NCBI GenBank assembly: GCA_947474875.1
Contig: CANJKY010000367.1
Coordinates: 1 to 5,090 of the forward strand
Source: Gemmataceae bacterium
GTDB lineage: Bacteria; Planctomycetota; Planctomycetia; Gemmatales; Gemmataceae
Direction of reading: 5' to 3'
Length of the DNA: 5,090 nt
Shown here: positions 1 to 5,090 of the stretch, piece by piece
Position numbering within the stretch: the stretch's first letter is position 1
Layout: the number at the start of each line of letters is the position of its first letter
Position numbers and translations under genes: made by a program
The notes under the pieces: generated by a model
What the model was told of the DNA's origin: nothing
Databases searched by the model: none
What the model saw: only the letters and a program-made list of their open reading frames with translations

Positions 1-15
1 AATGGTCTGAAGGAA

Positions 16-33
16 GCGGCCGTGGTCGGCCGC
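16..33 (-). terminator. Probable terminator hairpin after the MarR gene
   Basis: A perfect 7-bp stem (GCGGCCG / CGGCCGC) with a 4-base loop lies 7 bp beyond the stop codon of the leftward MarR gene. Read in that direction the stem is followed by TTCCTTC, which is pyrimidine-rich but not a clean T-run, so termination may be inefficient. Read rightward it is followed by a T-rich stretch (CTGTTGTT), so it could also serve a gene entering from the left. The stem is seen directly; the terminator role is inferred. Confidence 0.5.
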
Positions 34-40
34 CTGTTGT

Positions 41-481
41 TCACCCCATCTTCGCCCACAGGTCGTTCACAGTCCCGCCAATCGCCCCCACTGTGCCCGC
101 TCCCAGAATGGCTGCCAGTTTCTTCTGCCCGGCCACCCACACCGGGTGAATCCGATCCAGCAGTTCCAACCCGGCCGGGGTGATGCGGAGCGTGTGGCTC
201 CGCCCGTCGTCTGACGGATCGGTCGCCAGCCAGCCGCTCGCGATCAACTTGTCCGCGTCGCGGCTCAGCGTGGACTTATCTAGCACTAGCCGTTTCGCTA
301 CTTCGTTCGGAGTGATCGGCCCGTCGTGCGCCACCGCCACAAGAATGTTCACCTGGGCCACCCGCACGCCGAACGGCCGCAGTCCGTCGTCGCAAACCTT
401 TGTAATCAGGCGATTTAGTAGACGTACCCGTACGGCGATGCACTCGCGGGCCATTTGTCGCACGTGCGTCGGGGCCGTCAT
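41..481 (-). CDS. MarR-family transcriptional regulator
   Basis: A 146-residue cytoplasmic DNA-binding protein of usual MarR length (about 140-160). An N-terminal dimerisation helix (about residues 8-35) is followed by the winged helix-turn-helix (about 38-103). The recognition helix is about residues 68-82 (DKSTLSRDADKL) and the wing carries the family signature DPSDDGRSHTLRITPAG (88-104). A C-terminal helix completes the dimer interface. The start at 481 is preferred over an in-frame ATG at 529 because GAGGTG stands 5 nt upstream of it, and because the extension would run through the promoter and operator. Cys14 in helix 1 lies near where the redox cysteine of OhrR falls, and Cys30 is the only other cysteine. 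The gene is divergent from ribH with a palindromic operator between them, the standard arrangement for MarR autorepression and control of a neighbour. The ligand cannot be told from sequence. Confidence 0.93.
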   Translation of the reverse strand: MTAPTHVRQMARECIAVRVRLLNRLITKVCDDGLRPFGVRVAQVNILVAVAHDGPITPNEVAKRLVLDKSTLSRDADKLIASGWLATDPSDDGRSHTLRITPAGLELLDRIHPVWVAGQKKLAAILGAGTVGAIGGTVNDLWAKMG

Positions 482-486
482 GACAT

Positions 487-492
487 CACCTC
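487..492 (-). promoter_or_regulatory. Ribosome binding site that fixes the MarR start
   Basis: On the minus strand GAGGTG lies 5 nt upstream of the ATG at 481. It decides between this start and the in-frame ATG at 529, whose extra 16 residues would be encoded by promoter and operator sequence. Confidence 0.75.
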
Positions 493-520
493 TGACACTA
501 TTTGTACATACAACTACATT
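492..520 (+). promoter_or_regulatory. Predicted sigma70-type promoter of the ribH operon
   Basis: On the plus strand CTGACA (492-497) matches the -35 consensus at five of six positions. TACATT (515-520) matches the -10 at four of six, with a 17-bp spacer. Transcription would start near 527, giving a leader of about 59 nt before ribH. That is too short for a standard FMN riboswitch, and none of its conserved boxes was seen. The palindrome 499-516 fills the spacer and touches the -10 box. Confidence 0.5.
499..516. promoter_or_regulatory. Palindromic operator, probable MarR binding site
   Basis: TTGTA-CA-TACAA (502-513) is a perfect inverted repeat around a 2-bp centre. It extends to 499-516 (TA at the left end, TA at the right end) with one mismatched pair (501/514). 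MarR dimers typically bind palindromes of about 16-20 bp, and TTGTA/TACAA-type arms are common in the family. The site overlaps the -10 of the leftward promoter and the spacer of the rightward promoter, so one bound dimer could block both. That this MarR protein is the binder is inferred from position. Confidence 0.65.
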
Positions 521-529
521 CAAAGTCAA
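501..529 (-). promoter_or_regulatory. Predicted sigma70-type promoter of the MarR gene
   Basis: On the minus strand TTGACT (524-529) matches the -35 consensus at five of six positions. After exactly 17 bp comes TACAAA (501-506), matching the -10 consensus at four of six. Transcription would start near 494, giving a leader of about 13 nt that still contains the ribosome binding site. The -10 box lies inside the palindrome at 499-516, which would allow autorepression. Predicted from sequence only. Confidence 0.55.
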
Positions 530-585
530 GAGCCGGCGGTTGCCTCACCGCGTACAACTCACTTAACCCCGCACGGTGCAAACTC

Positions 586-1050
586 ATGCAGTACGAAGGT
601 GATTTCAGCCCGCCGGCCGGTCGGTTCGCCGTCGTCGCCGCCCGGTTCAACTCGTTCATCGTGGACCAACTGACCGACGGCGCACTCGATGCCCTCGCCC
701 GGCACGGCGTGCCGGCAGACGCCGCCGACGTGGTCCGCGTGCCCGGGTCGTTCGAGATCCCGGTGGTGGCCCAGCGGCTGGCCAAGAGCGGTAAGTACGC
801 CGCTGTCATCTGTTTAGGGTGCGTCATCCGCGGGGACACCGACCACTACGACCACGTCGCCGGGGCCGCCACCAGCGGGATCATGACTGCTGCTATGAAC
901 AGCGGGGTGCCGGTCATCTTCGGGGTGCTGACGTGCGACACCCTGGAACAAGCCGTACATCGCGCCGGGGCGAAGGCCGGGAACAAGGGGTTCGAGGCGG
1001 CGGTGACGGCGGTCGAAACCGCCAACCTGATGGCCAAGCTACCCAAGTGA
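586..1050 (+). CDS. ribH: 6,7-dimethyl-8-ribityllumazine synthase
   Basis: Condenses 5-amino-6-ribitylamino-uracil with 3,4-dihydroxy-2-butanone 4-phosphate to form lumazine, the penultimate step of riboflavin synthesis. The family forms cytoplasmic pentamers or 60-subunit shells. All signature segments are present in order: RFNSFIVDQL (20-29) with the aromatic residue that stacks on the pyrimidine ring (F21); GSFEIP (54-59); GCVIRGDTDHYDHV (78-91) with the catalytic histidine position at H87; VPVIFGVLTCDTLEQA (108-123); and HRAGAKAGNKG (125-135) with the phosphate-binding arginine R126. The length, 154 residues, is typical. The ATG at 586 is chosen because the family begins just before this point; an in-frame ATG at 502 would add 28 residues encoded by the promoter region. 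No good ribosome binding site is seen. It is first in a probable two-gene operon and divergent from the MarR gene. No other riboflavin gene is in the window. Confidence 0.97.
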   Translation: MQYEGDFSPPAGRFAVVAARFNSFIVDQLTDGALDALARHGVPADAADVVRVPGSFEIPVVAQRLAKSGKYAAVICLGCVIRGDTDHYDHVAGAATSGIMTAAMNSGVPVIFGVLTCDTLEQAVHRAGAKAGNKGFEAAVTAVETANLMAKLPK

Positions 1051-1057
1051 GACGCAA

Positions 1058-2116
1058 ATGACTACGCCACTGGGATTTGCCATCGTCGGCTGTGGGATGA
1101 TCGCCCGGTTCCACGCCCGCGCGCTGGCCGAGATCCCCGGCACCCGTATTGCCGCACTCGTCTCCCGCAACCCGTCCAATGCCAAAGCTTTACTGACCGA
1201 GACGAACACCCCGCCGTGCCCGGTGTTCGCCACCGTCGAAGAGGCGGTGAAAGCGCCGGGTGTGGACGCCGTGGTCATCACCACGCCGAGTGGGGCGCAC
1301 CTGGAGCCGGCGATGGTCGCCGCGGCGGCGGGCAAACATGTTGTCGTCGAGAAGCCGTTGGAGATCACCGGCGAGCGGTGCGAACGCATCATCAAGGCGT
1401 GTAACGATTTCGGTGTGAAGATCTGCACCATCTTCCCGTCCCGGTTCGGGGACGCGAACACCGCCTTGAAGGCCGCAGTGGACGCCGGACGGTTCGGCCG
1501 GCTGACCCTCGGCGAAACCACCTGCAAGTGGTGGCGGTCCCAGGCCTATTACGACGAGGGCGGGTGGAAGGGTACGCAGGCACTGGACGGCGGCGGATCG
1601 CTCATGAACCAGGCCATCCACAACGTCGATTTGCTGCTATGGGTGATGGGCGATGTCGTTGCGGTGAGCGGGTTTACGGCGACGCTGGCGCACGAGCGGA
1701 TCGAGGTGGAAGACACGGCAGTGGCGGTACTGCGGTTCAAGAGCGGGGCGCTCGGGGTCATCCAGGCGACCACCAGCGTTCACCCCGGCTACCCGAAGAC
1801 GATCGCCGTTCACGGGGATCAGGGGTCGGTGGTGATCGAGCAGGACGACGTGCTGAAGTGGGATTTCACCCCAGAAACGGAAGCCGATCAGCAGACGCGG
1901 CAACGGTTTGCGGCGAAGGTCGGGGCGAGCGGCGGAGCGGCTGACCCGAAGGCCATCAGCCATGAGGGACACCGCCGCCAACTGGCCGACTTCGTCGCGG
2001 CGATCCGCGGCAACCGTCCGCCGAAGGTGGACGGCCGCGAGGGGAAGAAGGCGGTCGATCTGATCAACGCCATCTACGAGTCGAACCGCACTGGTCGCAC
2101 GATCGAAATGACGTAA
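1058..2116 (+). CDS. Gfo/Idh/MocA-family NAD(P)-dependent oxidoreductase
   Basis: A 352-residue cytoplasmic dehydrogenase of the family that oxidises or reduces sugars, inositols and sugar nucleotides. The N-terminal Rossmann half begins FAIVGCGMIARFHA (7-20), with the glycine-rich dinucleotide loop at 11-16. It reaches the EKP motif (98-100), whose K99 is the usual catalytic lysine. The C-terminal alpha/beta substrate domain contains WWRSQAYYDEGGWKG (158-172), then DGGGSLMNQAIHNVDLLLW (177-195), where H188 and D191 sit at the usual active-site positions. The C-terminal tail (about 302-352) closes like others in the family. The WRSQ..YY..GWKGT...DGGG pattern is shared with sugar-nucleotide and hexose dehydrogenases, but the substrate cannot be assigned. 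The gene begins 7 nt after ribH, so co-transcription is likely; a functional tie to riboflavin synthesis is not evident. The family is greatly expanded in planctomycetes. No secretion signal is seen. Confidence 0.95.
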   Translation: MTTPLGFAIVGCGMIARFHARALAEIPGTRIAALVSRNPSNAKALLTETNTPPCPVFATVEEAVKAPGVDAVVITTPSGAHLEPAMVAAAAGKHVVVEKPLEITGERCERIIKACNDFGVKICTIFPSRFGDANTALKAAVDAGRFGRLTLGETTCKWWRSQAYYDEGGWKGTQALDGGGSLMNQAIHNVDLLLWVMGDVVAVSGFTATLAHERIEVEDTAVAVLRFKSGALGVIQATTSVHPGYPKTIAVHGDQGSVVIEQDDVLKWDFTPETEADQQTRQRFAAKVGASGGAADPKAISHEGHRRQLADFVAAIRGNRPPKVDGREGKKAVDLINAIYESNRTGRTIEMT

Positions 2117-2117
2117 A

Positions 2118-3254
2118 TCACACCGCAGCCAGCCCTTCGGTCAGTTTCTGCCTGAGCGCCTGACCAGGTTCGCACCCCACGCTCAACCTTACGAGGCCGG
2201 GTGTAATCCCTTGTCGCCGCTTCGCTTCCGTCGGCTCGAACCGGTGCGACGTGCCGTCCGGGTAGCTGATTGTGGTGAGGGCGTGCCCAAGTGACGGCGC
2301 GAACGGCACTTGCGTCGCACCACGCATGAACCGGTTCACCGCCTCGCGGTCGGCCAGTTCGAAACACAGCATGTGCCCGAATCCGCCTGGAAATTGCCGC
2401 TTCGCCAGCGCGTGGTCCGGGTGATCCGCCCGCCCGGGGTACACCACCCGCTTCACCGCTGGTTCGGCGCCGAGCCACTCTGCCACCGCCGCCGCGTTCG
2501 CCGTCGCCGCCCGCATCCGCAGGTCGAGCGTGTCCAGACTCCGCTCGGTCAGCCAACAGTCAAACGGGTTGGCGGCCAACCCGAACGTGCTGACGGCCGA
2601 CTCGGCCGCCACTGACAACGCGGTGTCACTGCCGCCGAGGTAGCCGAGGGTCACGTCCGAGTGCCCGCCGATCATCTTGGTCAGCGACTCCATCACCAGG
2701 TCGGCGCCGAGGTCCAGCGGGCGGCACAGCACCGGGGTGGCGAACGTGTTGTCCACGATCAGCTTCGCCCCGTGCCGGCGGGTGAGGGCGGCCACCGCCG
2801 ACAGGTCGCACACCCGGCACAGCGGGTTGGAGATGGTCTCCACCAGCACCGCCTTCGCCCCGCGGGCCAGTGCGGCCTCGACCGCCGCCGGGTCACACGG
2901 GTTGACGAACTCGGTGGTCACGCCGAACCGGGCCAGCTCGCGGCACAGCTTGGCCGACTTGCCGTACAGGTTGTCGGCGGCGACGATCCGCTCGCCCTGC
3001 CCGACCAGCGGCAGGACGGCGGCGGAGATGGCCCCCATGCCCGACCCGGTGACGACACCCCACGCCGCGGCGTGCAGCGTGTTGATGGCGGCGGCCAGAG
3101 AGGTGGCGTTCGGGTGGCCGTCGCGGGCGTAGATGAACCCGGGGGCGCGTTTCTCGTAGATGTCGTCGAGCGCGTCCAGGTCCGGGATGGCGTACACGGC
3201 CGACGGGTACAGGGCCGGGGTGAGCGGGGCGGACGGGCCGAAGGCGGGGCGCAT
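2118..3254 (-). CDS. PLP-dependent enzyme, Cys/Met-metabolism (cystathionine gamma-lyase-like) family
   Basis: A 378-residue fold-type I PLP enzyme of the family holding cystathionine gamma-synthase, gamma-lyase and methionine gamma-lyase. Landmarks in order: the N-terminal LTPALYPSAVY (11-21); YARDGHPN (42-49), equivalent to the YxRxxNPT segment; SGMGAI (71-76), the phosphate-binding loop; DNLYG (94-98) with the stacking tyrosine Y97; ETISNP (139-144); DNTFATP (168-174) with D168 pairing to the PLP nitrogen; SLTKMIGGHSD (190-200) with Schiff-base lysine K193; SLGHALTTISYP (321-332); and GITPGLVRLSVGCE (349-362). The gene is intact. The GHPN variant and the loss of the usual glutamates after it mark a diverged branch, so the reaction (lyase, synthase or sulfhydrylase) is left open. 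The ATG at 3254 is chosen because the family starts here; an in-frame ATG at 3458 would translate the inverted repeat. No clear ribosome binding site. It converges with the oxidoreductase gene. Confidence 0.93.
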   Translation of the reverse strand: MRPAFGPSAPLTPALYPSAVYAIPDLDALDDIYEKRAPGFIYARDGHPNATSLAAAINTLHAAAWGVVTGSGMGAISAAVLPLVGQGERIVAADNLYGKSAKLCRELARFGVTTEFVNPCDPAAVEAALARGAKAVLVETISNPLCRVCDLSAVAALTRRHGAKLIVDNTFATPVLCRPLDLGADLVMESLTKMIGGHSDVTLGYLGGSDTALSVAAESAVSTFGLAANPFDCWLTERSLDTLDLRMRAATANAAAVAEWLGAEPAVKRVVYPGRADHPDHALAKRQFPGGFGHMLCFELADREAVNRFMRGATQVPFAPSLGHALTTISYPDGTSHRFEPTEAKRRQGITPGLVRLSVGCEPGQALRQKLTEGLAAV

Positions 3255-3273
3255 GGCGGGTTCCGGAATGGAA

Positions 3274-3299
3274 GCAACCCGCCCAGGCGGGCGGGTTGC
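3274..3299. repeat. Perfect 11-bp hairpin upstream of the PLP enzyme gene
   Basis: GCAACCCGCCC (3274-3284) and GGGCGGGTTGC (3289-3299) form a perfect stem around a 4-base loop. The near edge is 19 bp from the ATG at 3254, so the hairpin would sit in the mRNA leader or at the promoter. There is no T-run on either side, so it is not a classic terminator. It may affect translation, or may be a dispersed repeat. The stem is seen directly; any role is inference. Confidence 0.7.
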
Positions 3300-3329
3300 G
3301 GGTGTTGTACGGAGCGGGCGGGCAGAAGA

Positions 3330-3522
3330 AGACCTCACCCCCCGACCCCCTCTCCGAGCCGGAGAGGGGGTGTTCAAGCGAGGAACGTGGTGCCCGTCGT
3401 CGCCGCGAGCTTGCGAGCGGAGCCAGCTACCCCGCTCGCAGGCTCGCGGCGGCGACACCGATGCGCATCCCGTTTGAACACCCCCTCTCCGGCTCGGGGA
3501 GGGGGCCGGGGGGGTGAGGTCT
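3330..3522. repeat. Nested long inverted repeat (possible MITE-like or REP-like element)
   Basis: The outer arms, 3330-3377 and 3474-3522, are reverse complements apart from one extra C and two substitutions. The inner 22 bp (3356-3377 against 3474-3495) are identical. Between them a second inverted repeat pairs 3396-3420 with 3432-3456: 25 bp with two differences around an 11-base loop. Each outer arm also folds on itself: CCCCCTCTCC / GGAGAGGGGG at 3346-3370, and a copy with one G-T wobble at 3481-3505. The element occupies most of the gap between two leftward genes and could terminate the upstream transcript or form a cruciform. No transposase and no clear target-site duplication are seen. 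From memory, C-rich CCCCCTCTCC-type intergenic repeats are common in planctomycete genomes; this was not checked. Confidence 0.85.
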
Positions 3523-3540
3523 CTAGCCGAACCACAACCG

Positions 3541-3564
3541 CTGACGCCCCCCGCTCGCCGTCAG
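3541..3564. repeat. Short inverted repeat across a stop codon
   Basis: CTGACG (3541-3546) and CGTCAG (3559-3564) form a 6-bp stem with a 12-base C/G-rich loop. The right arm contains the TGA stop (minus strand) of the exported-protein gene. No T-run follows, so an intrinsic terminator is not supported. It may be chance in such GC-rich DNA, or the edge of the repeat cluster next to it. Confidence 0.4.
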
Positions 3565-4934
3565 TACTTCGGCACCGGGAACGCGCCGGCGCCGTCCAGC
3601 AGGCGGAGCACCTGCGGGCGGCCGTCCGGCCCGGTCAGCGGCTTCTGGTCCTTGTCCATCGGGGTGAAGGTGAGGCCCTTCAGCTCCTCGGCCATCTGCA
3701 GCATCACCGGGTCGTCCGGGGCGTCGAACTGGCCGACCGTCACCAGGCTACCGGTGCGGTGGTGCAGCACGAACGCCTCGTAGCTCCGCGGCTTGAACTC
3801 CGGGTGCCGCAGCGCCTTCACCAGCAGTTCCGCCTCGGCCGCCGTCGCCCGCAGCGCGTCCGCCGCGTTCTTGTCCGGCCCGCCCTTGCCGAACACGCTC
3901 CCGCCGCCCCCCTGCCCGGTCGTCCGGGACAGCCCGGAGTACGACTTCACCAGCAGCGTCCACGGCTTCTTGACGGTCAGCAGGCCGTGCTCCACCCCCT
4001 CGTTCAGCTTCACCACGAACGGCTCCAGCTTGCCCTTGTCGTCCAGCCGCCCCTTGGCGTCGGTCGGGTTCGGCACCACCATCGCCAGCGGGTACGGGTT
4101 GACGTGGTTGACCGCCGACTTCCACTCCGTCTTGCCCGACTTCGGGTCCTTCACCTCCCCCCCGATCAGCTCGGTGTCCATCAGCGACTGGTCTTTCGGC
4201 GCGGGCAGTTTCTTCACCACGTCCAGCGCCTTGCGGGCGGTGTCCATGTCCGGGAACCCGCCGATCAGCACCGCCCACTGCTCCGGCGTCTCGTGGTACG
4301 GCTTGGGCACCTTGATCTTCACCGCGTCGCCGACGAACACCGACCCGCTCGCCGCCGCGTCCCGCTTCGCCTGCTCCATCACCCGGAACTGCACCTGGGC
4401 CTTGTCGTTCTCCGCCTTGCGGATGGCCTCGATCTTGGCCAGTTCCGCCCGCCGCTCCTCCCCGTTCCGCTCGTACAGGTAGGCGGCCGTGCGGTGCGTC
4501 TTGCGGATGTCGTCGGCCAGCTTCTCGGCCAGTTGCCGCGACCCCGGCCCGGCGTAACTCTTGACCGCGATCATCCACGGGCCGTGCGCCGTTTTCACCG
4601 CCCACGCGTGCGGGCCGGCCGTCTCGTCGATGGTGGTGGGCACCGGGGCGAGCGGTTCGCGGCGGGTCGGGTCGGGCAGGGTGAACCCGTTCGGCAGCAT
4701 CTTGCCGGCCGGCCCCGACGCCGCCGGGGCGGAATAGCTGGCCGGCTGGAGCCCGCCGGGCAACTGGGGCACGTTCGCCGGCGACTTCGGCGGGGTGGTG
4801 GCCGGCGGGGCGGCCCCGCCGAACGCCGGCGGCGGGGTGTTTCGATCGGACGCGAACTGCGCCCCCGCCGGCTGGCAGAACGCCGCGGAAATCAGCCCGC
4901 CCACACACGCCCCCAGCACCAGGCCCTTGCGCAT
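3561..4934 (-). CDS. Exported protein of unknown function with duplicated SPOR-like modules
   Basis: A 457-residue protein I cannot match to a named family. Residues 1-25 form a signal peptide: MRKG, a hydrophobic stretch 5-19, and a probable signal peptidase I cut after AGA (23-25). Cys20 is not in a lipobox, because Phe precedes it. A Pro/Ala/Gly-rich linker (about 30-105) follows. The rest reads as two related modules. Each opens with PW-x(3)-VKSY-x-G (119-129 and 324-334), has an Ala/Leu-rich helix, and ends in a SPOR-like strand and helix (WAVLIGGF, 220-227; VTVGQF, 398-403, each followed by a helix). The first module carries a charged, coiled-coil-prone insert (about 156-197); the second has a Gly-rich loop (339-352). 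The ATG at 4934 is chosen for GAAGGGGG 4 nt upstream and because the signal peptide starts there; an in-frame ATG at 4979 would bury it. A periplasmic or envelope role is inferred. Confidence 0.85.
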   Translation of the reverse strand: MRKGLVLGACVGGLISAAFCQPAGAQFASDRNTPPPAFGGAAPPATTPPKSPANVPQLPGGLQPASYSAPAASGPAGKMLPNGFTLPDPTRREPLAPVPTTIDETAGPHAWAVKTAHGPWMIAVKSYAGPGSRQLAEKLADDIRKTHRTAAYLYERNGEERRAELAKIEAIRKAENDKAQVQFRVMEQAKRDAAASGSVFVGDAVKIKVPKPYHETPEQWAVLIGGFPDMDTARKALDVVKKLPAPKDQSLMDTELIGGEVKDPKSGKTEWKSAVNHVNPYPLAMVVPNPTDAKGRLDDKGKLEPFVVKLNEGVEHGLLTVKKPWTLLVKSYSGLSRTTGQGGGGSVFGKGGPDKNAADALRATAAEAELLVKALRHPEFKPRSYEAFVLHHRTGSLVTVGQFDAPDDPVMLQMAEELKGLTFTPMDKDQKPLTGPDGRPQVLRLLDGAGAFPVPKY

Positions 4935-4938
4935 GGCG

Positions 4939-4946
4939 CCCCCTTC
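4939..4946 (-). promoter_or_regulatory. Ribosome binding site of the exported-protein gene
   Basis: On the minus strand GAAGGGGG, a one-base variant of the AAGGAGG consensus, ends 4 nt before the ATG at 4934. It supports this start, which puts the signal peptide at the N-terminus, over the in-frame ATG at 4979. Confidence 0.65.
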
Positions 4947-5090
4947 GTGAGACGAAACGGTTCGGTCGAAGAGTGTCATTTCCCCGGCGGGCGGATACCA
5001 TCCGGCCGCGGCCGACGCCAGAGCAGTTCCGGCGAACTTGAGCGGAAGTGGGGGAAATTTGCCCGTAGCCGCGACCCAACGGGGAGCGCG
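4947..5090. other. Upstream region of the exported-protein gene
   Basis: No coding region is supported here on either strand. It contains AGTTC-CGGC-GAACT (5025-5038), an inverted repeat with 5-bp arms, and the 12-bp perfect palindrome CGGCCGCGGCCG (5003-5014). I found no -35/-10 pair with acceptable spacing toward the leftward gene, so its promoter may use another sigma factor or lie beyond the window edge. Confidence 0.4.

Noticed and set aside
482..529. N-terminal extension of the MarR regulator to an ATG at 529
   Set aside because: The extra 16 residues are encoded by the promoter and operator, and a good ribosome binding site precedes the ATG at 481.
502..585. N-terminal extension of RibH to an ATG at 502
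   Set aside because: The 28 extra residues have no counterpart in the family and overlap the promoter; family length is met from the ATG at 586.
521..585. FMN riboswitch before ribH
   Set aside because: The leader is about 60 nt, roughly half the usual length, and shows none of the conserved boxes.
2139..2165. GGTCAG / CTGACC stem as a terminator between the convergent genes
   Set aside because: Only a 6-bp stem with a 15-base loop, inside coding sequence and with no T-run.
3255..3458. 68-residue extension of the PLP enzyme, or small genes on either strand in the spacer
   Set aside because: The reading frames translate the inverted repeats and give Arg/Pro-rich sequence; the PLP family begins at the ATG at 3254.
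3330..3522. CRISPR array or insertion sequence
   Set aside because: The repeats are inverted rather than regularly spaced direct repeats, and no transposase or target-site duplication is visible.
3748..5079. Long open frames overlapping the exported-protein gene, including a 443-codon one on the same strand
   Set aside because: Their translations are Gly/Arg-rich with no domain, as expected of shifted or opposite frames in GC-rich DNA; the chosen frame has a signal peptide, ribosome binding site and repeated motifs.

Overview
The window looks like chromosome from a GC-rich planctomycete, most likely of the Gemmata group. This is an inference from four things: strong G/C bias at third codon positions, weak or absent Shine-Dalgarno sites on several genes, a secreted protein I can match to no named family, and C-rich/G-rich inverted repeats between genes. 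No rRNA, tRNA, CRISPR array, transposase or phage gene was seen.

Left part (1-2116). A MarR-family regulator is read leftward from 481. A ribH gene (lumazine synthase, riboflavin pathway) is read rightward from 586 and is followed 7 nt later by a Gfo/Idh/MocA oxidoreductase, probably in the same transcript. The 104-bp space between regulator and ribH is locally AT-richer than its surroundings. It holds two plausible sigma70-type promoters facing opposite ways, each with a 17-bp spacer, and they overlap each other. A near-perfect 18-bp palindrome lies across both. The simplest reading is that the MarR protein represses itself and the ribH operon from one operator.

Middle part (2118-3254). A PLP-dependent enzyme of the Cys/Met-metabolism (cystathionine gamma-lyase-like) fold is read leftward. 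Its stop codon is one base from the stop of the oxidoreductase, so the two transcription units converge with no visible terminator between them. An 11-bp perfect hairpin sits just upstream of its start codon.

Spacer 3255-3560. This gene-free stretch is dominated by a nested inverted repeat of about 193 bp (3330-3522) with long outer and inner stems, plus two small inverted repeats. I see no protein gene in it.

Right part (3561-4934). A leftward gene encodes a 457-residue exported protein with a cleavable signal peptide, a Pro/Ala-rich linker and two copies of a SPOR-like module marked by a repeated PW-x(3)-VKSY-x-G motif. Its function is unknown. The last 156 bases are its upstream region and hold short palindromes but no convincing promoter.
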